NCBI RefSeq assembly: GCF_000426045.1 | Contig: NZ_AUEP01000005.1 | Coordinates: forward strand, 1-64,000 | Direction: 5' to 3' | Length of the DNA: 64,000 nt | Origin: Marmoricola sp. URHB0036 | Lineage (GTDB): Bacteria; Actinomycetota; Actinomycetes; Propionibacteriales; Nocardioidaceae | In this document: positions 38,816 to 47,668 of the stretch, one piece after another | Layout: the number at the start of each line of letters is the position of its first letter | How positions within the stretch are numbered: position 1 is the stretch's first letter | Translations under genes and position numbers: made by a program | Notes under the pieces: model-generated | What the model saw: the letters and a program-made list of their open reading frames with translations, nothing else | Databases searched by the model: none | Told to the model about the DNA's origin: nothing

Positions 38816-39643
38816 TCAGGTCGCGGTGATGACACCCGTGGCGAGCAGGCCGAGCACGGTGAAGCCGAGGACGAGTCGGTAGGGCACGAACCAGGCGATC
38901 GAGTGGCCGGCGACGAACCTCAGCAGCCAGGCGATCGCGACGTAGGCGACAGCGAAGCTGACCAGGGTGCCCACGACGGTCGGGCCGACGCCGATATCGC
39001 TGCCGATGGCGTCCTTGAGCTCGTAGAGCCCGGCCGCCAGCAGGGCCGGGATCGAGAGGAAGAAGCTGAGCCGGGTGGCGGTCACGCGGTCGAAGCCGCG
39101 CAGCAGGCCACCGGAGATGGTGGCGCCCGAGCGCGAGACACCCGGTATCAGCGCCACGCACTGGACCACGCCGACGATGACCGAGTCGAGCATCGTCAGG
39201 TCGCGCTCGGACCGGTCCTTGCGACCGACCCGCTCGGCGTACACCATCACCGCGCACCAGAACACCAGCGAGGCACCGACCCACCACAGCGAGCGCAGCG
39301 AGCCGCTGATCACGTCCTTGCCGAGGAAGCCGACGATGCCGATGGGGATCGAGCCGACGATGATGTACCAGCCGAAGCGGTGGTCGAAGTGGCCGCGGTA
39401 CTCCGGATGGAACAGACCCCGGAACCAGGCAGCCGCGATCCGCCAGATGTCCCGGCGGAAGTAGAGGAGTACGGCGGCGATGGCGCCCATCTGGATCACC
39501 GCGGTGTACGCCGTGACCCCCTTGTCGTCGACCTGGAGGCCGAGCATCTTCTCCACGATGGTCAGGTGTCCGGTGCTGGAGACCGGGAGGAACTCGGTGA
39601 GTCCCTCGACGATCCCGAGGATGACGGCGTCGAAGTAGTCCAT
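38816..39643 (-). CDS. uppP: Undecaprenyl-diphosphatase UppP/BacA
   Basis: An integral membrane phosphatase that recycles undecaprenyl pyrophosphate for cell-wall synthesis; it gives bacitracin resistance when abundant. The first catalytic motif is in GIVEGLTEFLPVSSTGHL (residues ~11-28), and the second, PGVSRSGATISGG, is in the middle. About eight hydrophobic segments follow. The ATG at 39643 starts the conserved protein at MDYFDAV; an upstream GTG at 39664 would add seven residues. 275 aa, a normal length. Confidence 0.95.
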   Translation of the reverse strand: MDYFDAVILGIVEGLTEFLPVSSTGHLTIVEKMLGLQVDDKGVTAYTAVIQMGAIAAVLLYFRRDIWRIAAAWFRGLFHPEYRGHFDHRFGWYIIVGSIPIGIVGFLGKDVISGSLRSLWWVGASLVFWCAVMVYAERVGRKDRSERDLTMLDSVIVGVVQCVALIPGVSRSGATISGGLLRGFDRVTATRLSFFLSIPALLAAGLYELKDAIGSDIGVGPTVVGTLVSFAVAYVAIAWLLRFVAGHSIAWFVPYRLVLGFTVLGLLATGVITAT

Positions 39644-39733
39644 GGCAGGAGTCAGGTTACGCACGGCGCCTGACCGCCACCTGACCGGCGAGCCGCGCGT
39701 CCCCGGTTATCTCCGGGTGGGTAGCGTTTGGCC

Positions 39734-40699
39734 ATGCAGCAGCGGCTCCTCGGTGCGACGGGGCTCTCCGTCTCGCGCTTGGGGCTGGGCACCATGACGT
39801 GGGGCCGCGACACCGACGAGCACGAGGCCCGCGAGCAGCTGGCCGCCTTCGTCGGCGCCGGGGGCACGCTGGTGGACACGGCGGCGGGCTACACCGACGG
39901 CGACTCCGAGCGGCTGATCGGCTCGCTCATCGGCAACGTGTGCGAACGCGACGACCTGGTGCTGGCCACGAAGGCGGGCATCGGCCGGCGCAAGGGCGAG
40001 CGCTACACCAACGCCTCGCGCGGTCACCTGGTCAGCTCGCTGGACGCCTCGCTCAGGCGGCTCGGCGTCGACCACGTCGACCTCTGGCAGGTGCACACGT
40101 GGGTCGACGACGCCCCGCTGGAGGAGACGCTCAGCGCGCTCGACCACGCCGTGACGAGCGGCCGGGCGGCCTACGTCGGCGTCAGCAATTACAACGGGTG
40201 GCAGTCCGCCCAGGCCGCCACCTGGCAGCGCGCAGTGCCGGGTCGGGCGACCCTGGCGTCCAACCAGGTCGAGTACTCCCTGCTCAACCGGGCCGTCGAG
40301 GCGGAGACGATCCCGGCTGCGCAGGCGCTCGGGCTCGGCGTACTCCCCTGGTCGCCGCTCGGCCGCGGCGTGCTCACCGGCAAGTACCGCGGCGGCACCC
40401 CCGCCGACTCCCGCGCGGCCTCGCCGCACTTCTCCACCTTCGTGGGGCGCTACCTCGACGACTTCTCCCAGCGCGTCGTGGAGGCTGTCGCCCGCGCGGC
40501 GGACGGCCTCGGCTGGTCCTCCCTCGAGGTGGCGCTGGCCTGGGTGCGCGACCGGCCCGGGGTGACCGCGCCGATCCTCGGGGCTCGCACTGCCGCGCAG
40601 CTGCGCGAGTCGCTGTCCGTCGAGGAGTGCGAGCTCCCGGCCGAGATCGTGCAGGCGCTCGAGGACGTGTCCGCCGACAAGCAGGAGGCCCTGGATTGA
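39734..40699 (+). CDS. Aldo/keto reductase
   Basis: A 321-aa NADPH-dependent (beta/alpha)8 oxidoreductase. It starts LLGATGLSVSRLGLGTMTWG. It has the active-site Asp/Tyr in VDTAAGYTDGDSERLIG, the Lys in LATKAG, and the catalytic/substrate region DLWQVHTWVDDAPLEETL. Cofactor contacts lie near APILGARTAAQL. The usual active-site His after W is replaced in context by QVH. The ATG at 39734 has TAGCGT 6 nt upstream (leaderless), so the TTG at 39728 is not needed. The next gene overlaps its stop by 4 bp. Confidence 0.92.
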   Translation: MQQRLLGATGLSVSRLGLGTMTWGRDTDEHEAREQLAAFVGAGGTLVDTAAGYTDGDSERLIGSLIGNVCERDDLVLATKAGIGRRKGERYTNASRGHLVSSLDASLRRLGVDHVDLWQVHTWVDDAPLEETLSALDHAVTSGRAAYVGVSNYNGWQSAQAATWQRAVPGRATLASNQVEYSLLNRAVEAETIPAAQALGLGVLPWSPLGRGVLTGKYRGGTPADSRAASPHFSTFVGRYLDDFSQRVVEAVARAADGLGWSSLEVALAWVRDRPGVTAPILGARTAAQLRESLSVEECELPAEIVQALEDVSADKQEALD

Positions 40700-40944
40700 C
40701 CAGCGCGAAGCAGCGACGGATCGAGCAGCGCCGCGCGCTGCGTCCCGGTGTGGAGTACGAATACTCCAAGATGCTGATCTCACGCGAGCACTCCCGCAGC
40801 GCAGTGACTCGGATGCTCGTGGAGCGCGCCGAGCAGGGCGGTTGGGAGCTCGACCGCGTCCGGGTGGGGTACGACGGAACCCGCCGGGTGCAGCTGCGCC
40901 GACGGATCATCCGTCAGCGGATCGCCTTCCTCGTCGAGGTCTAG
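40696..40944 (+). CDS. DUF5703 family small protein
   Basis: An 82-aa basic protein (SAKQRRIEQRRALRPGVEYEYSKMLISREHS, then LVERAEQGGWELDRVRVGYDGTRRVQLRRRIIRQR). It belongs to a short actinobacterial family with no known function. The TTG start overlaps the aldo/keto reductase stop (TTGA), and an AGGAGG sits 7-8 nt upstream inside that gene, so the two are translationally coupled. It is hidden in a much longer shadow frame, which is not real. Confidence 0.8.
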   Translation: MTSAKQRRIEQRRALRPGVEYEYSKMLISREHSRSAVTRMLVERAEQGGWELDRVRVGYDGTRRVQLRRRIIRQRIAFLVEV

Positions 40945-40977
40945 AGCCGCGCGTCCAGGACGCACGCCACTGGCGAC

Positions 40978-42306
40978 TCAGATCCGCCCGAGGAACCGGT
41001 CGAACACGCGCGCCCCGAACTCGAGCGCGTCCACGGGGACCCGCTCGTCGACGCCGTGGAAGAGCGCGGTGAAGTCGAGCTCCTCGGGCAGCCGCAGCGG
41101 CGCGAACCCGAACGCACGCATACCGAGCTGGGTGAAGTGCTTGGCGTCGGTCCCCCCGCTCATCAGGTACGGCGCCACCAGGGCATCGGGATCCTCCTCG
41201 AGCAGCGAGGCCGTCATGGCATCAGCCATCTCCCCGTCGTACGGCGTCTCGAGCCCGCCCATCTTGCTGATGAAATCGATGTCGACGCCCGGGCCCGCGA
41301 GCTCGTGCAGGGTGGTCAGGAACTCGTCCTCCAGCCCGGGCAGGAAGCGCCCGTCGACCTGGGCCGTGGCCTGGCCGGGCACGACGTTCACCTTGTAGCC
41401 GGCGTCGAGCATCGTCGGGTTGGTGGTGTGCCGGATCACCGCCCCGAGCATCCGTGCGGCCGAGCCGAACTCCTCGATCAGCTTCTCGGCGTTCTCCGGG
41501 GTCGCCTCGGTGCCGGCCAGCTCGGCCACGGCCCCGAGGAGCACCTTCATCGTCGGGGTCAGCTGCACCGGCCACTCGTGGCGGCCGATCCGCGCCACCG
41601 CCTCGGCCAGCGTGGTCACCGCGTTGTCGGGGTGCACCATCGACCCGTGCCCCGCATGGCCCTTGGCGGTCAGCCGCATCCAGGCCATGCCCTTCTCGGC
41701 CGCCTCGATCAGGTAGAGACGACGCCCCCGGACCGTGGTGGAGAACCCGCCGACCTCCCCGACGGCGTAGGTGCAGTCCTCGAACCACTCGCGCTTGGCC
41801 TCGACGAGCGGGCCGGCGCCCTTGTGGCCGCCCGCCTCCTCGTCGGCGGTGAAGCACAGCACCAGCGGACGGTCAGGGAGGACACCGGCGCGGGCCCGCG
41901 CCCGGACGGTGGAGAGCAGCATCGCGTCGAAGTCCTTCATGTCGACGGCGCCGCGGCCCCAGACCTGGCCGTCGTGGATCTCGCCGCTGAACGGATGCTG
42001 CTGCCAGTCGTCGGCATCGGCGGGTACGACGTCGAGATGCCCGTGCACGAGGACGGGGTCGCCCTTGGTGCCGCCCCACCGGGCGATCACGTTGGTCCGG
42101 CCGGGCTCGGCCTCCCACAGCTCGCTCTCGATGCCGACCTCGTCGAGCAGCGTGGCGACGTGCTCGGCCGCCTTGCGCTCCCCCGGGCCGGGCTGGTCAC
42201 CGAAGTTGGTGGTGTCGATCCTGATCAGGTCGCGGCAGATCTCGGTGACCTCGGCCGCCGGGTCGTAGGCGCTGGACTGGGCGGTCTCGTCGCTGATCGG
42301 GGTCAT
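40978..42306 (-). CDS. M20-family dinuclear zinc peptidase (DapE/dipeptidase-like)
   Basis: A 442-aa amidohydrolase/peptidase. Metal and catalytic residues are VLVHGHLDVVPADADDW (His and catalytic Asp), GRGAVDMKDFDAM (bridging Asp), FTADEEAGGHKG (catalytic Glu-Glu), and a late AKHFTQLG His. A lid dimerisation domain interrupts the catalytic domain, as in M20A. Rv2141c (annotated DapE2-like) is the mycobacterial relative in this block. The start ATG at 42306 was chosen over the upstream GTG at 42333. The substrate is unclear; general dipeptidase is most likely. Confidence 0.9.
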   Translation of the reverse strand: MTPISDETAQSSAYDPAAEVTEICRDLIRIDTTNFGDQPGPGERKAAEHVATLLDEVGIESELWEAEPGRTNVIARWGGTKGDPVLVHGHLDVVPADADDWQQHPFSGEIHDGQVWGRGAVDMKDFDAMLLSTVRARARAGVLPDRPLVLCFTADEEAGGHKGAGPLVEAKREWFEDCTYAVGEVGGFSTTVRGRRLYLIEAAEKGMAWMRLTAKGHAGHGSMVHPDNAVTTLAEAVARIGRHEWPVQLTPTMKVLLGAVAELAGTEATPENAEKLIEEFGSAARMLGAVIRHTTNPTMLDAGYKVNVVPGQATAQVDGRFLPGLEDEFLTTLHELAGPGVDIDFISKMGGLETPYDGEMADAMTASLLEEDPDALVAPYLMSGGTDAKHFTQLGMRAFGFAPLRLPEELDFTALFHGVDERVPVDALEFGARVFDRFLGRI

Positions 42307-42358
42307 TCCCCCATGGTGCCCCAGAACGGGCACGACCCAACCTGGGGTGGGCTGCGAG

Positions 42359-42724
42359 CTAGATGAGGTGGCGGGAGCCGGCTCGGGGCGACATCACCCG
42401 CGGCTCGGACCAGCGCACGAACCCGGCGGTGTTGACCACGCCGAGCTGGAGCACCTCGGCCTGCGGCCGGGTCTTGGTCGTCTCCCACGACTTGGAGTGG
42501 CGCCAGCTCTCCTCGAAGACCTGGATCTCCAGCACGGTGGTGCCGGGGGCGACGCGGCTGACGGTGCGCTCGCACCAGGCACGTGCGGCGGCCATGTCGG
42601 GCCAGCGGCGCTCGACGATGACCTCTTCGTAGCCATCGTCCTCGGGCACGCGCATCTGCAAACGCCCCAGTGCGGTGGTCCCGATGGCCGCGCTGGTGGC
42701 CATCCTCGCGTGCGTTTCCTCCAT
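42359..42724 (-). CDS. Conserved hypothetical protein, 121 aa
   Basis: I do not recognise the family. The protein has an N-terminal segment, a central YEEVIVERRWPDMAAARAWCERTVSRVAPGTTVLEIQVFEESWRHSKSW that looks like a small alpha/beta domain, and a short C-terminal tail. It is not hydrophobic and has no signal peptide. It is judged real because TAGCCT sits exactly 6 nt before the ATG, the leaderless pattern of this window, and codon use fits the neighbours. Confidence 0.7.
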   Translation of the reverse strand: MEETHARMATSAAIGTTALGRLQMRVPEDDGYEEVIVERRWPDMAAARAWCERTVSRVAPGTTVLEIQVFEESWRHSKSWETTKTRPQAEVLQLGVVNTAGFVRWSEPRVMSPRAGSRHLI

Positions 42725-42741
42725 GTTTCGAGGCTAGGTCT

Positions 42742-42782
42742 CCGGGGTCGCCGAAGCACGAATGACCGCGTGGCGACCCCGG
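42742..42782. terminator. Hairpin after csbD
   Basis: An 11-bp perfect inverted repeat (CCGGGGTCGCC, 42742-42752, with 42772-42782) around a 19-nt loop, about 50 bp past the csbD stop and just upstream of the 121-aa gene's -10. Confidence 0.6.
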
Positions 42783-42831
42783 ACCTGTCTAGCCCGCGTG
42801 GACTAGTGCGTCTGTGCGCGTTTGAAAGCGC

Positions 42832-43026
42832 TTACTTCTTGAACGCGTCCTTCACGTTGCCGGCGGCGTCCTTGAGGTTCTCCACGCCGTCCTTGATCGA
42901 GGCCTCGGCCTGGTCGCCCTTGCCCTTGCCCTCGAGCTCCTCGTCGTTGGTGGCCTTGCCAGCGGACTCCTTGACCTTGCCCTTGACGTCCGTGACCTTG
43001 TTGGCGGCCTTGTCTTCGGTACCCAT
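42832..43026 (-). CDS. CsbD-family stress protein
   Basis: A 64-aa very hydrophilic protein of the CsbD fold (KAANKVTDVKGKVKESAGKATNDEELEGKGKGDQAEASIKD). CsbD proteins are general-stress proteins of unknown mechanism, often controlled by an alternative sigma factor. The ATG at 43026 follows AAAGGA at 8-9 nt; the longer frame upstream has no ribosome site. No clear SigB-type promoter was found. Confidence 0.88.
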   Translation of the reverse strand: MGTEDKAANKVTDVKGKVKESAGKATNDEELEGKGKGDQAEASIKDGVENLKDAAGNVKDAFKK

Positions 43027-43390
43027 CGTGGTGTCCTTTCGTCGGATGTTCTCCCCTTGAGGAAACCCATATCCGCCGTACCCATGCATGTGACCTTGAT
43101 CGCGTCACACCGGGCCGCTGAGCGTGAACCCCTCCACCGGCGTGTGAGCCCGCTAACAAGGTGCTAGCTGAGAGTTTGCAAGCCTCGTCCTGCTGTGGCT
43201 GACTGGGCGGCCGCGGTGCCCGCCAGGCATCGCCCATGACAAGAGAACACCCCGGTACGGGAAGCGCCTCCTGCTCGTCCCCGGCCGGTGCCGACTACAG
43301 AACCTCTGACGAGCAGCGAGGTGCGCAGCGCGCGCCAGGCGATCGGGTAAGCCACTCCCTTCGCGGCGCGACGAGGAACCACTTTCTGAC
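43027..43390. other. 364-bp gap between csbD and M23 peptidase genes, foldable leader
   Basis: No gene is supported. It should hold the csbD promoter on the left and the M23 gene promoter and 5' leader on the right. A 9-bp perfect inverted repeat (CTGCTCGTC, 43271-43279, with 43308-43316) extended by GCGCCTC/GAGGTGCGC makes a stable stem about 75 nt before the ATG. M23/Rpf-type wall hydrolase genes in actinobacteria often have a c-di-AMP riboswitch, but its conserved blocks are not recognisable here. Confidence 0.45.
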
Positions 43391-44023
43391 ATGCCCCTCA
43401 CGTCTCACCTGCGGCGTGCCCGCACGCCCGCACTCGTCACCGGCCTGCTGGCCGCTTCCGTCGTCGGCGTCGTGGTGCCGTCCGCCTCCGCGCTCGACAT
43501 CTCCCGCCTGCCGCTGGACTCCGTGGCGTCCTCCATCGACCAGGCCGCCCCCGCGGCGGCCAGGACCGAGGACAAGGAGAAGGCCCAGCCGCTGCTCCCC
43601 CGCGTGCGGCTCAAGGCGAAGCCGGCTCCCTGGGTGCTGCCCGTCGTCGGCTACCACCTGACCGGTCGCTTCGGCCAGGTCAGCGGCCTGTGGTCCAGCA
43701 CCCACACCGGCCTGGACTTCGCGGCCCCCGAAGGCACCGAGATCCGTTCGATCGGACCCGGTGTCGTCGTCTCCACGGCGTACGACGGGGCGTTCGGCAA
43801 CAAGACCGTGGTCAGGCTCGATGACGGGACGGTCCTCTGGTACTGCCACCAGAGCGAGTTCGGTGTCGACCCCGGCCAGCGGGTGAAGCCCGGCGACCTG
43901 ATCGGCTACGTCGGCTCGACCGGCAACACCACCGGCCCCCACCTCCACCTCGAGGTCCACCCCCGCGGCGGCGACGCGATCGATCCCGAGGTGTGGCTGC
44001 CGGAGCACCACCTCCACCCGTAA
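43391..44023 (+). CDS. Secreted M23-family peptidoglycan endopeptidase
   Basis: A 210-aa exported LytM-type zinc endopeptidase. It has a signal peptide (LVTGLLAASVVGVVVPSASA), a short linker, then the catalytic domain. The zinc ligands are in HTGLDFAAPEGTEI (His and Asp) and GPHLHLEVH (HxH). Active-site His is in WYCHQSEF. The domain is complete with the usual VGSTGNTTGPHLHLE end. It probably cleaves stem-peptide crosslinks. The ATG has no good ribosome site; GAGGAA lies 12 nt upstream. It is preceded by a long foldable leader. Confidence 0.93.
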   Translation: MPLTSHLRRARTPALVTGLLAASVVGVVVPSASALDISRLPLDSVASSIDQAAPAAARTEDKEKAQPLLPRVRLKAKPAPWVLPVVGYHLTGRFGQVSGLWSSTHTGLDFAAPEGTEIRSIGPGVVVSTAYDGAFGNKTVVRLDDGTVLWYCHQSEFGVDPGQRVKPGDLIGYVGSTGNTTGPHLHLEVHPRGGDAIDPEVWLPEHHLHP

Positions 44024-44038
44024 GGGTCCCTGAACCCG

Positions 44039-45064
44039 TCAGCCCGGCCCGCGCACTTCTCCTCCCCCGGCAAGCGCGCGGGCCAGGCTGGCGACCTGCT
44101 CGCTTCCGGGGTCGTGTCCCGGGAAGTAGGCGCAGACCCGGCGGGCCACGTCGCCGAAGCGCCGCTCGAGCTCGACCGCGCACTGCTCGGGGGTGCCGCG
44201 GACGGCCAGCGTCTCCACCATCTCCTCGGTGACCAGCGCCGCCATCGCCTCGACGTCCCCGCGCTTCGAGAGCGCGTTGAGCTCCGGTTGCAGCTCCCCC
44301 CACCCCTCGACGTCGAGCACCGGGCGGTACGCCGGGGTGGAGCCGTAGAACGCCAGCAGCATCCGGACTCCCTCGGTCGCAGCCGTGAGCTCCTCGGCGG
44401 TGCGGCCCATGGCCAGGATCGCCTGCGGGAACACCTCCACCCGGTCACGTCCGGCACGTCGCAGGCCCTCCTCGACCGCCGGAAGAGTGCGCTCACGGAA
44501 GTGGCGGTGGCTGTGGAACGGCATCACCAGCAGCCCGTCGGCCACCTCGGCAGCCGTGCGGGTCATCACCGGACCCAGCGCGCCGAGCAGCACGGGCGGT
44601 GGTCCGTAGGGGTTCGGTCCCGGGACGAACGTCGGCGGCATCAGTGTGTGCCGGGTGTGCTGGCCCCGGAAGTCCAGCGGAGTCCCGTCCTGCCACGAGG
44701 AGAGGATCGCCTTCACGGCGAGCACGATCTCGCGCATCCGGGCGGCGGGTGGGGACCAGGTCGCGCCGTACCGGTTCTCGATGTGCGGCCGGACCTGCGA
44801 CCCGAGTCCGAGCCGGAAGCGTCCCCCGCTCATCAGCTGCAGGTCCCAGGCGGCGTGGGCCAGGTGCATCGGGCTGCGGGGCATCGCGATCGCGACGTTG
44901 GTCATCAGGTCGGCCGGGACATGCCCGGCGACTGCCGCCAGTGGCAGGAACACGTCGTGCGGTCCCTCGAAGGTGAACAGGCCGGTTGCACCGGCCGCGA
45001 CGAGCTCGGCAGCGCGCGCCGGCGCGTGGTCCGGCCGGCCGTCGAGCTGGAGGTCGAGGAGCAC
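44039..45064 (-). CDS. LLM-class (probably F420-dependent) oxidoreductase
   Basis: A 341-aa TIM-barrel protein of the luciferase-like monooxygenase family, closest in pattern to the F420-dependent group (TIGR03617-like). Features are AAGATGLFTFEGPHDVF at the start, SGGRFRLGLGSQVRPHIENRYG (cofactor loop), and PPPVLLGALGPVMTRTAAEVADGLL. It has no signal or domain fusion. The GTG at 45064 is placed 8 bp after the aldehyde dehydrogenase stop with AGGAG close by; the exact start is uncertain. It is the last gene of the four-gene catabolic operon. Confidence 0.88.
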   Translation of the reverse strand: MLLDLQLDGRPDHAPARAAELVAAGATGLFTFEGPHDVFLPLAAVAGHVPADLMTNVAIAMPRSPMHLAHAAWDLQLMSGGRFRLGLGSQVRPHIENRYGATWSPPAARMREIVLAVKAILSSWQDGTPLDFRGQHTRHTLMPPTFVPGPNPYGPPPVLLGALGPVMTRTAAEVADGLLVMPFHSHRHFRERTLPAVEEGLRRAGRDRVEVFPQAILAMGRTAEELTAATEGVRMLLAFYGSTPAYRPVLDVEGWGELQPELNALSKRGDVEAMAALVTEEMVETLAVRGTPEQCAVELERRFGDVARRVCAYFPGHDPGSEQVASLARALAGGGEVRGPG

Positions 45065-45072
45065 CGCTCCTG

Positions 45073-46527
45073 CTACATCGCCGGCGCGGTCGGGTAGATC
45101 GCCTTGTACTCGGTGTACTGCGCCAGACCCTCGGGGCCGAACTCCCGGCCGATGCCCGAGGACTTGTAGCCACCGAAGGGCGCGGCGAAGTCCATCGTGT
45201 AGGTGTTCACGCCGTAGGTGCCCGCACGCACGCGGCGCGCCACGTCGAGGCCGGCCTCCTGGTCGGCGGTCCACACGGTGCCGGCCAGGCCGTAGTCCGA
45301 GTCGTTGGCGATGCGCACGGCGTCGTCGACGTCGTCGTAGGCGATCACCGAGAGCACCGGGCCGAAGATCTCCTCCCGGGCGATGCGCATCGAGTTGTCC
45401 ACGTCGGCGAACACGGTGGGTCGCACGTACCAGCCGCGGTCGAGCCCGTCGGGCATGCCGTTGCCGCCGACGACGACGCGGGCACCTTCCTCCTGGCCGA
45501 GCGCGATGTACTTCTCGACGCGCTCCTGCTGCCGTCGCGCCACCATCGGACCGATCTCGGTCGCCGGGTCGCCCGGGTCGCCCACCGGCATGCTGGCGAC
45601 GGTCTGGGCGAGCGCGTCCACCACCTCGTCGTACTTCGCTCGGCTGGCCAGGATGCGTGTCTGCGCGACGCAGGCCTGGCCGCTGTTCATCAGCGCGGTG
45701 AACCGCAGTCCGTCCATGGTGGTGGCGAGGTCGGCATCGTCCAGGACGATGGCGGCCGACTTGCCGCCCAGTTCGAGGCTGACCCGCTTGAGCTGCTCGC
45801 CGCAGACCGACGCGATCTTGCGGCCCGCGGCTGTCGAACCGGTGAACGCGACCTTGTCCACGCCAGGATGCGCGACGAGGTGCTCTCCCACCTCGCGGCC
45901 GGCCGCCACGATGTTGACGACACCAGCGGGTACGCCGGCCTCCTGGAGCAGCTCGGCCATCAGGTAGGAGTCGAGCGGGGTCTCCGGCGCCGGCTTGAGC
46001 ACGACGGTGCAGCCGGCCAGCAGCGCCGGGGCGATCTTGGAGATGGTCGTGAACTGGGGGACGTTCCAGGGCGGGATCGCCGCCACCACCCCGACCGGCT
46101 CACGACGCACGATGACGTCGCTGCCGAGCGCACCCGGACGGGTCTCCTCCCACGGGAACGCCTTGGCGATGTTGATGAACGACTCGATCATCATCCAGGG
46201 CGCCGGCGACTGCGCCAGGTTGGAGAACGACGTCGGCGACCCCATCTCGGTGGTGATCAGCTCGGCCATCTCGCCGAGCTTGCCGGCGTAGAGGTTCGAG
46301 AAGCTCTGCACCACCTCGATGCGCTCCTCGGGACTCATCCGCAGCCAGGGCCCACTGTCGAAGGCCCGTCGCGCGGCGTCGACCGCGGCATCGATGTCCG
46401 CGGGCGTCCCCTCCGGCACCCGGGCGACGACCTCCTCGGTGTGCGGCGAGACGACCTCGATCGTGTCGTCGCCGGTGGGCGCGGCCCACGCTCCGTCGAT
46501 GAACAGGGTGCTGCGGTCCAGGGTCAC
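45073..46527 (-). CDS. NAD(P)-dependent aldehyde dehydrogenase
   Basis: A 484-aa ALDH-superfamily enzyme that oxidises an aldehyde to an acid. It has the cofactor region IPPWNVPQFTTISKIAPALLAGCTVVLKPAPETPL, the Rossmann GSTAAGRKI, the catalytic Glu in SLELGGKSAAIVL, and the catalytic Cys in NSGQACVAQTRI. The start MTLDRSTLFIDGAWAAP is typical, with AAGGA 8 nt upstream. It lies in an operon with a phosphotransferase and an AttH-like protein, suggesting breakdown of a lipid, terpenoid or steroid. The substrate is not known. Confidence 0.95.
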   Translation of the reverse strand: MTLDRSTLFIDGAWAAPTGDDTIEVVSPHTEEVVARVPEGTPADIDAAVDAARRAFDSGPWLRMSPEERIEVVQSFSNLYAGKLGEMAELITTEMGSPTSFSNLAQSPAPWMMIESFINIAKAFPWEETRPGALGSDVIVRREPVGVVAAIPPWNVPQFTTISKIAPALLAGCTVVLKPAPETPLDSYLMAELLQEAGVPAGVVNIVAAGREVGEHLVAHPGVDKVAFTGSTAAGRKIASVCGEQLKRVSLELGGKSAAIVLDDADLATTMDGLRFTALMNSGQACVAQTRILASRAKYDEVVDALAQTVASMPVGDPGDPATEIGPMVARRQQERVEKYIALGQEEGARVVVGGNGMPDGLDRGWYVRPTVFADVDNSMRIAREEIFGPVLSVIAYDDVDDAVRIANDSDYGLAGTVWTADQEAGLDVARRVRAGTYGVNTYTMDFAAPFGGYKSSGIGREFGPEGLAQYTEYKAIYPTAPAM

Positions 46528-46550
46528 GGGACATCCTTCGGGTCGGTCGG

Positions 46551-47666
46551 TCAGGGAGCGAGGGTGAACCAGTCGGCGAAGCCGCTGGGGTCGTGCCGAC
46601 CGAGGGCGCCGTGCTCGAAGAGCCCGAAGCCTTCGGCACCTTCCACCCCTCCGTCATGGCAGAGTGCGCGCGCCGCGTGGTCGATGACGCCGAACATGAT
46701 CCGGCCGGCCACGGACTCGTCGGTGAGGTCGTAGGTGACCCGCTCGGTGAACCCGGGGCCCTTCCACTGCCCGTGGATCCAGTCGGGGTCACCGCCGTAG
46801 CCGCCGCCGACGTGGATCGGCACCGGCAGCAGGGACTCGACCTCGAGGAGGAGGGGCTTGCCGTCGGGAGTCGTGCAGGTGATCGAGGCACCGGTGGGGA
46901 CGCGTGTGCCCGAGGCGTAGCGGATGTCGACCCGCGGCCAGCCGAGCTGCTCGATCCGGCCGTCGCGCCAGACCCGGTGGCAGTCGTTGAGGGTGCGGTA
47001 GCCGTCGGGGTCCTCCTGGAGGATCAGCACGACGGCGTACTCCTCGAAGCGGAGCGGCACGTAGGTCCACCACATGCCCTCGAACGCCGGGACCGCCGGC
47101 GCTCCCTCGGGCGCGGCCTCGCCGACCGGTCGGATCCCCCAGGAGCGATCACGGGTGCCGACCCACCGGTCGGGCGTGAGGGCGGTCTCCTGGCCGTCGA
47201 TCACCAGGGTCCCGGACCAGGTGCCGACCTGGGCGAAGCGCTGGGCATTCAACGTCACTCGGCTGCCGGCGCGCATGATGTGCGGCTGCTCCTGGAGTAC
47301 GTCGAAGGAGCCCTCCCAGGTCAGGTCGAGCGCCATCCCCTCCGTCTCCTCGAGCACCACGCGCAGCTGACGCAGGGGCTCGACGACCTCGATGCGGTAG
47401 GCGCCGACCCGTTGGTCGAGGCGGTCGTCGTCGATGGCGTCGGAGAGGTGCACCGCGGTCTGCTCGTCGCCGCGTCGTACGAGCACGAAGGCGTCCTTGG
47501 TGCCCAGGTTGGGGTAGTAGCCCATGCCCGTGATCAGGAAGATGTCGCCGGTGCGGTCGTGGGCGTTGAGGTAACAGCGGTCGTAGAAGTTGCGGTCGCT
47601 CGAGCCCGCCCAGGTGACCGGGAGGGGCACCTGGTGCAGCGGGTACTCGTCCAGCGAGCTGACCAC
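46551..47666 (-). CDS. AttH/CrtC-like lipocalin-fold protein, unknown function
   Basis: A 371-aa soluble protein without a signal peptide. Several segments (WAGSSDRNFYDRCYLNAHDRTGDIFLITGMGYYPN, TPDRWVGTRDRSWGIRPVG and EGMWWTYVPLRFEEYAVVLILQED) are typical of DUF7064/7065-type proteins, which have two beta-barrel halves like AttH and hydroxyneurosporene synthase. These are often found beside acyl-CoA or terpenoid genes in actinobacteria. It begins 2 bp after the phosphotransferase stop, so it is coupled to it. The family assignment is by pattern only. Confidence 0.75.
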   Translation of the reverse strand: MVSSLDEYPLHQVPLPVTWAGSSDRNFYDRCYLNAHDRTGDIFLITGMGYYPNLGTKDAFVLVRRGDEQTAVHLSDAIDDDRLDQRVGAYRIEVVEPLRQLRVVLEETEGMALDLTWEGSFDVLQEQPHIMRAGSRVTLNAQRFAQVGTWSGTLVIDGQETALTPDRWVGTRDRSWGIRPVGEAAPEGAPAVPAFEGMWWTYVPLRFEEYAVVLILQEDPDGYRTLNDCHRVWRDGRIEQLGWPRVDIRYASGTRVPTGASITCTTPDGKPLLLEVESLLPVPIHVGGGYGGDPDWIHGQWKGPGFTERVTYDLTDESVAGRIMFGVIDHAARALCHDGGVEGAEGFGLFEHGALGRHDPSGFADWFTLAP

Positions 47667-47668
47667 GC

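Noticed and set aside
42832-43110. SigB-type promoter for csbD
   Set aside because: A GGGTAC is present on the minus strand but no GTTT-type -35 lies at the right distance.
43136-43390. c-di-AMP (ydaO) riboswitch upstream of the M23 gene
   Set aside because: The gene class and leader length fit, but the conserved sequence blocks could not be recognised, so only a foldable leader is reported.
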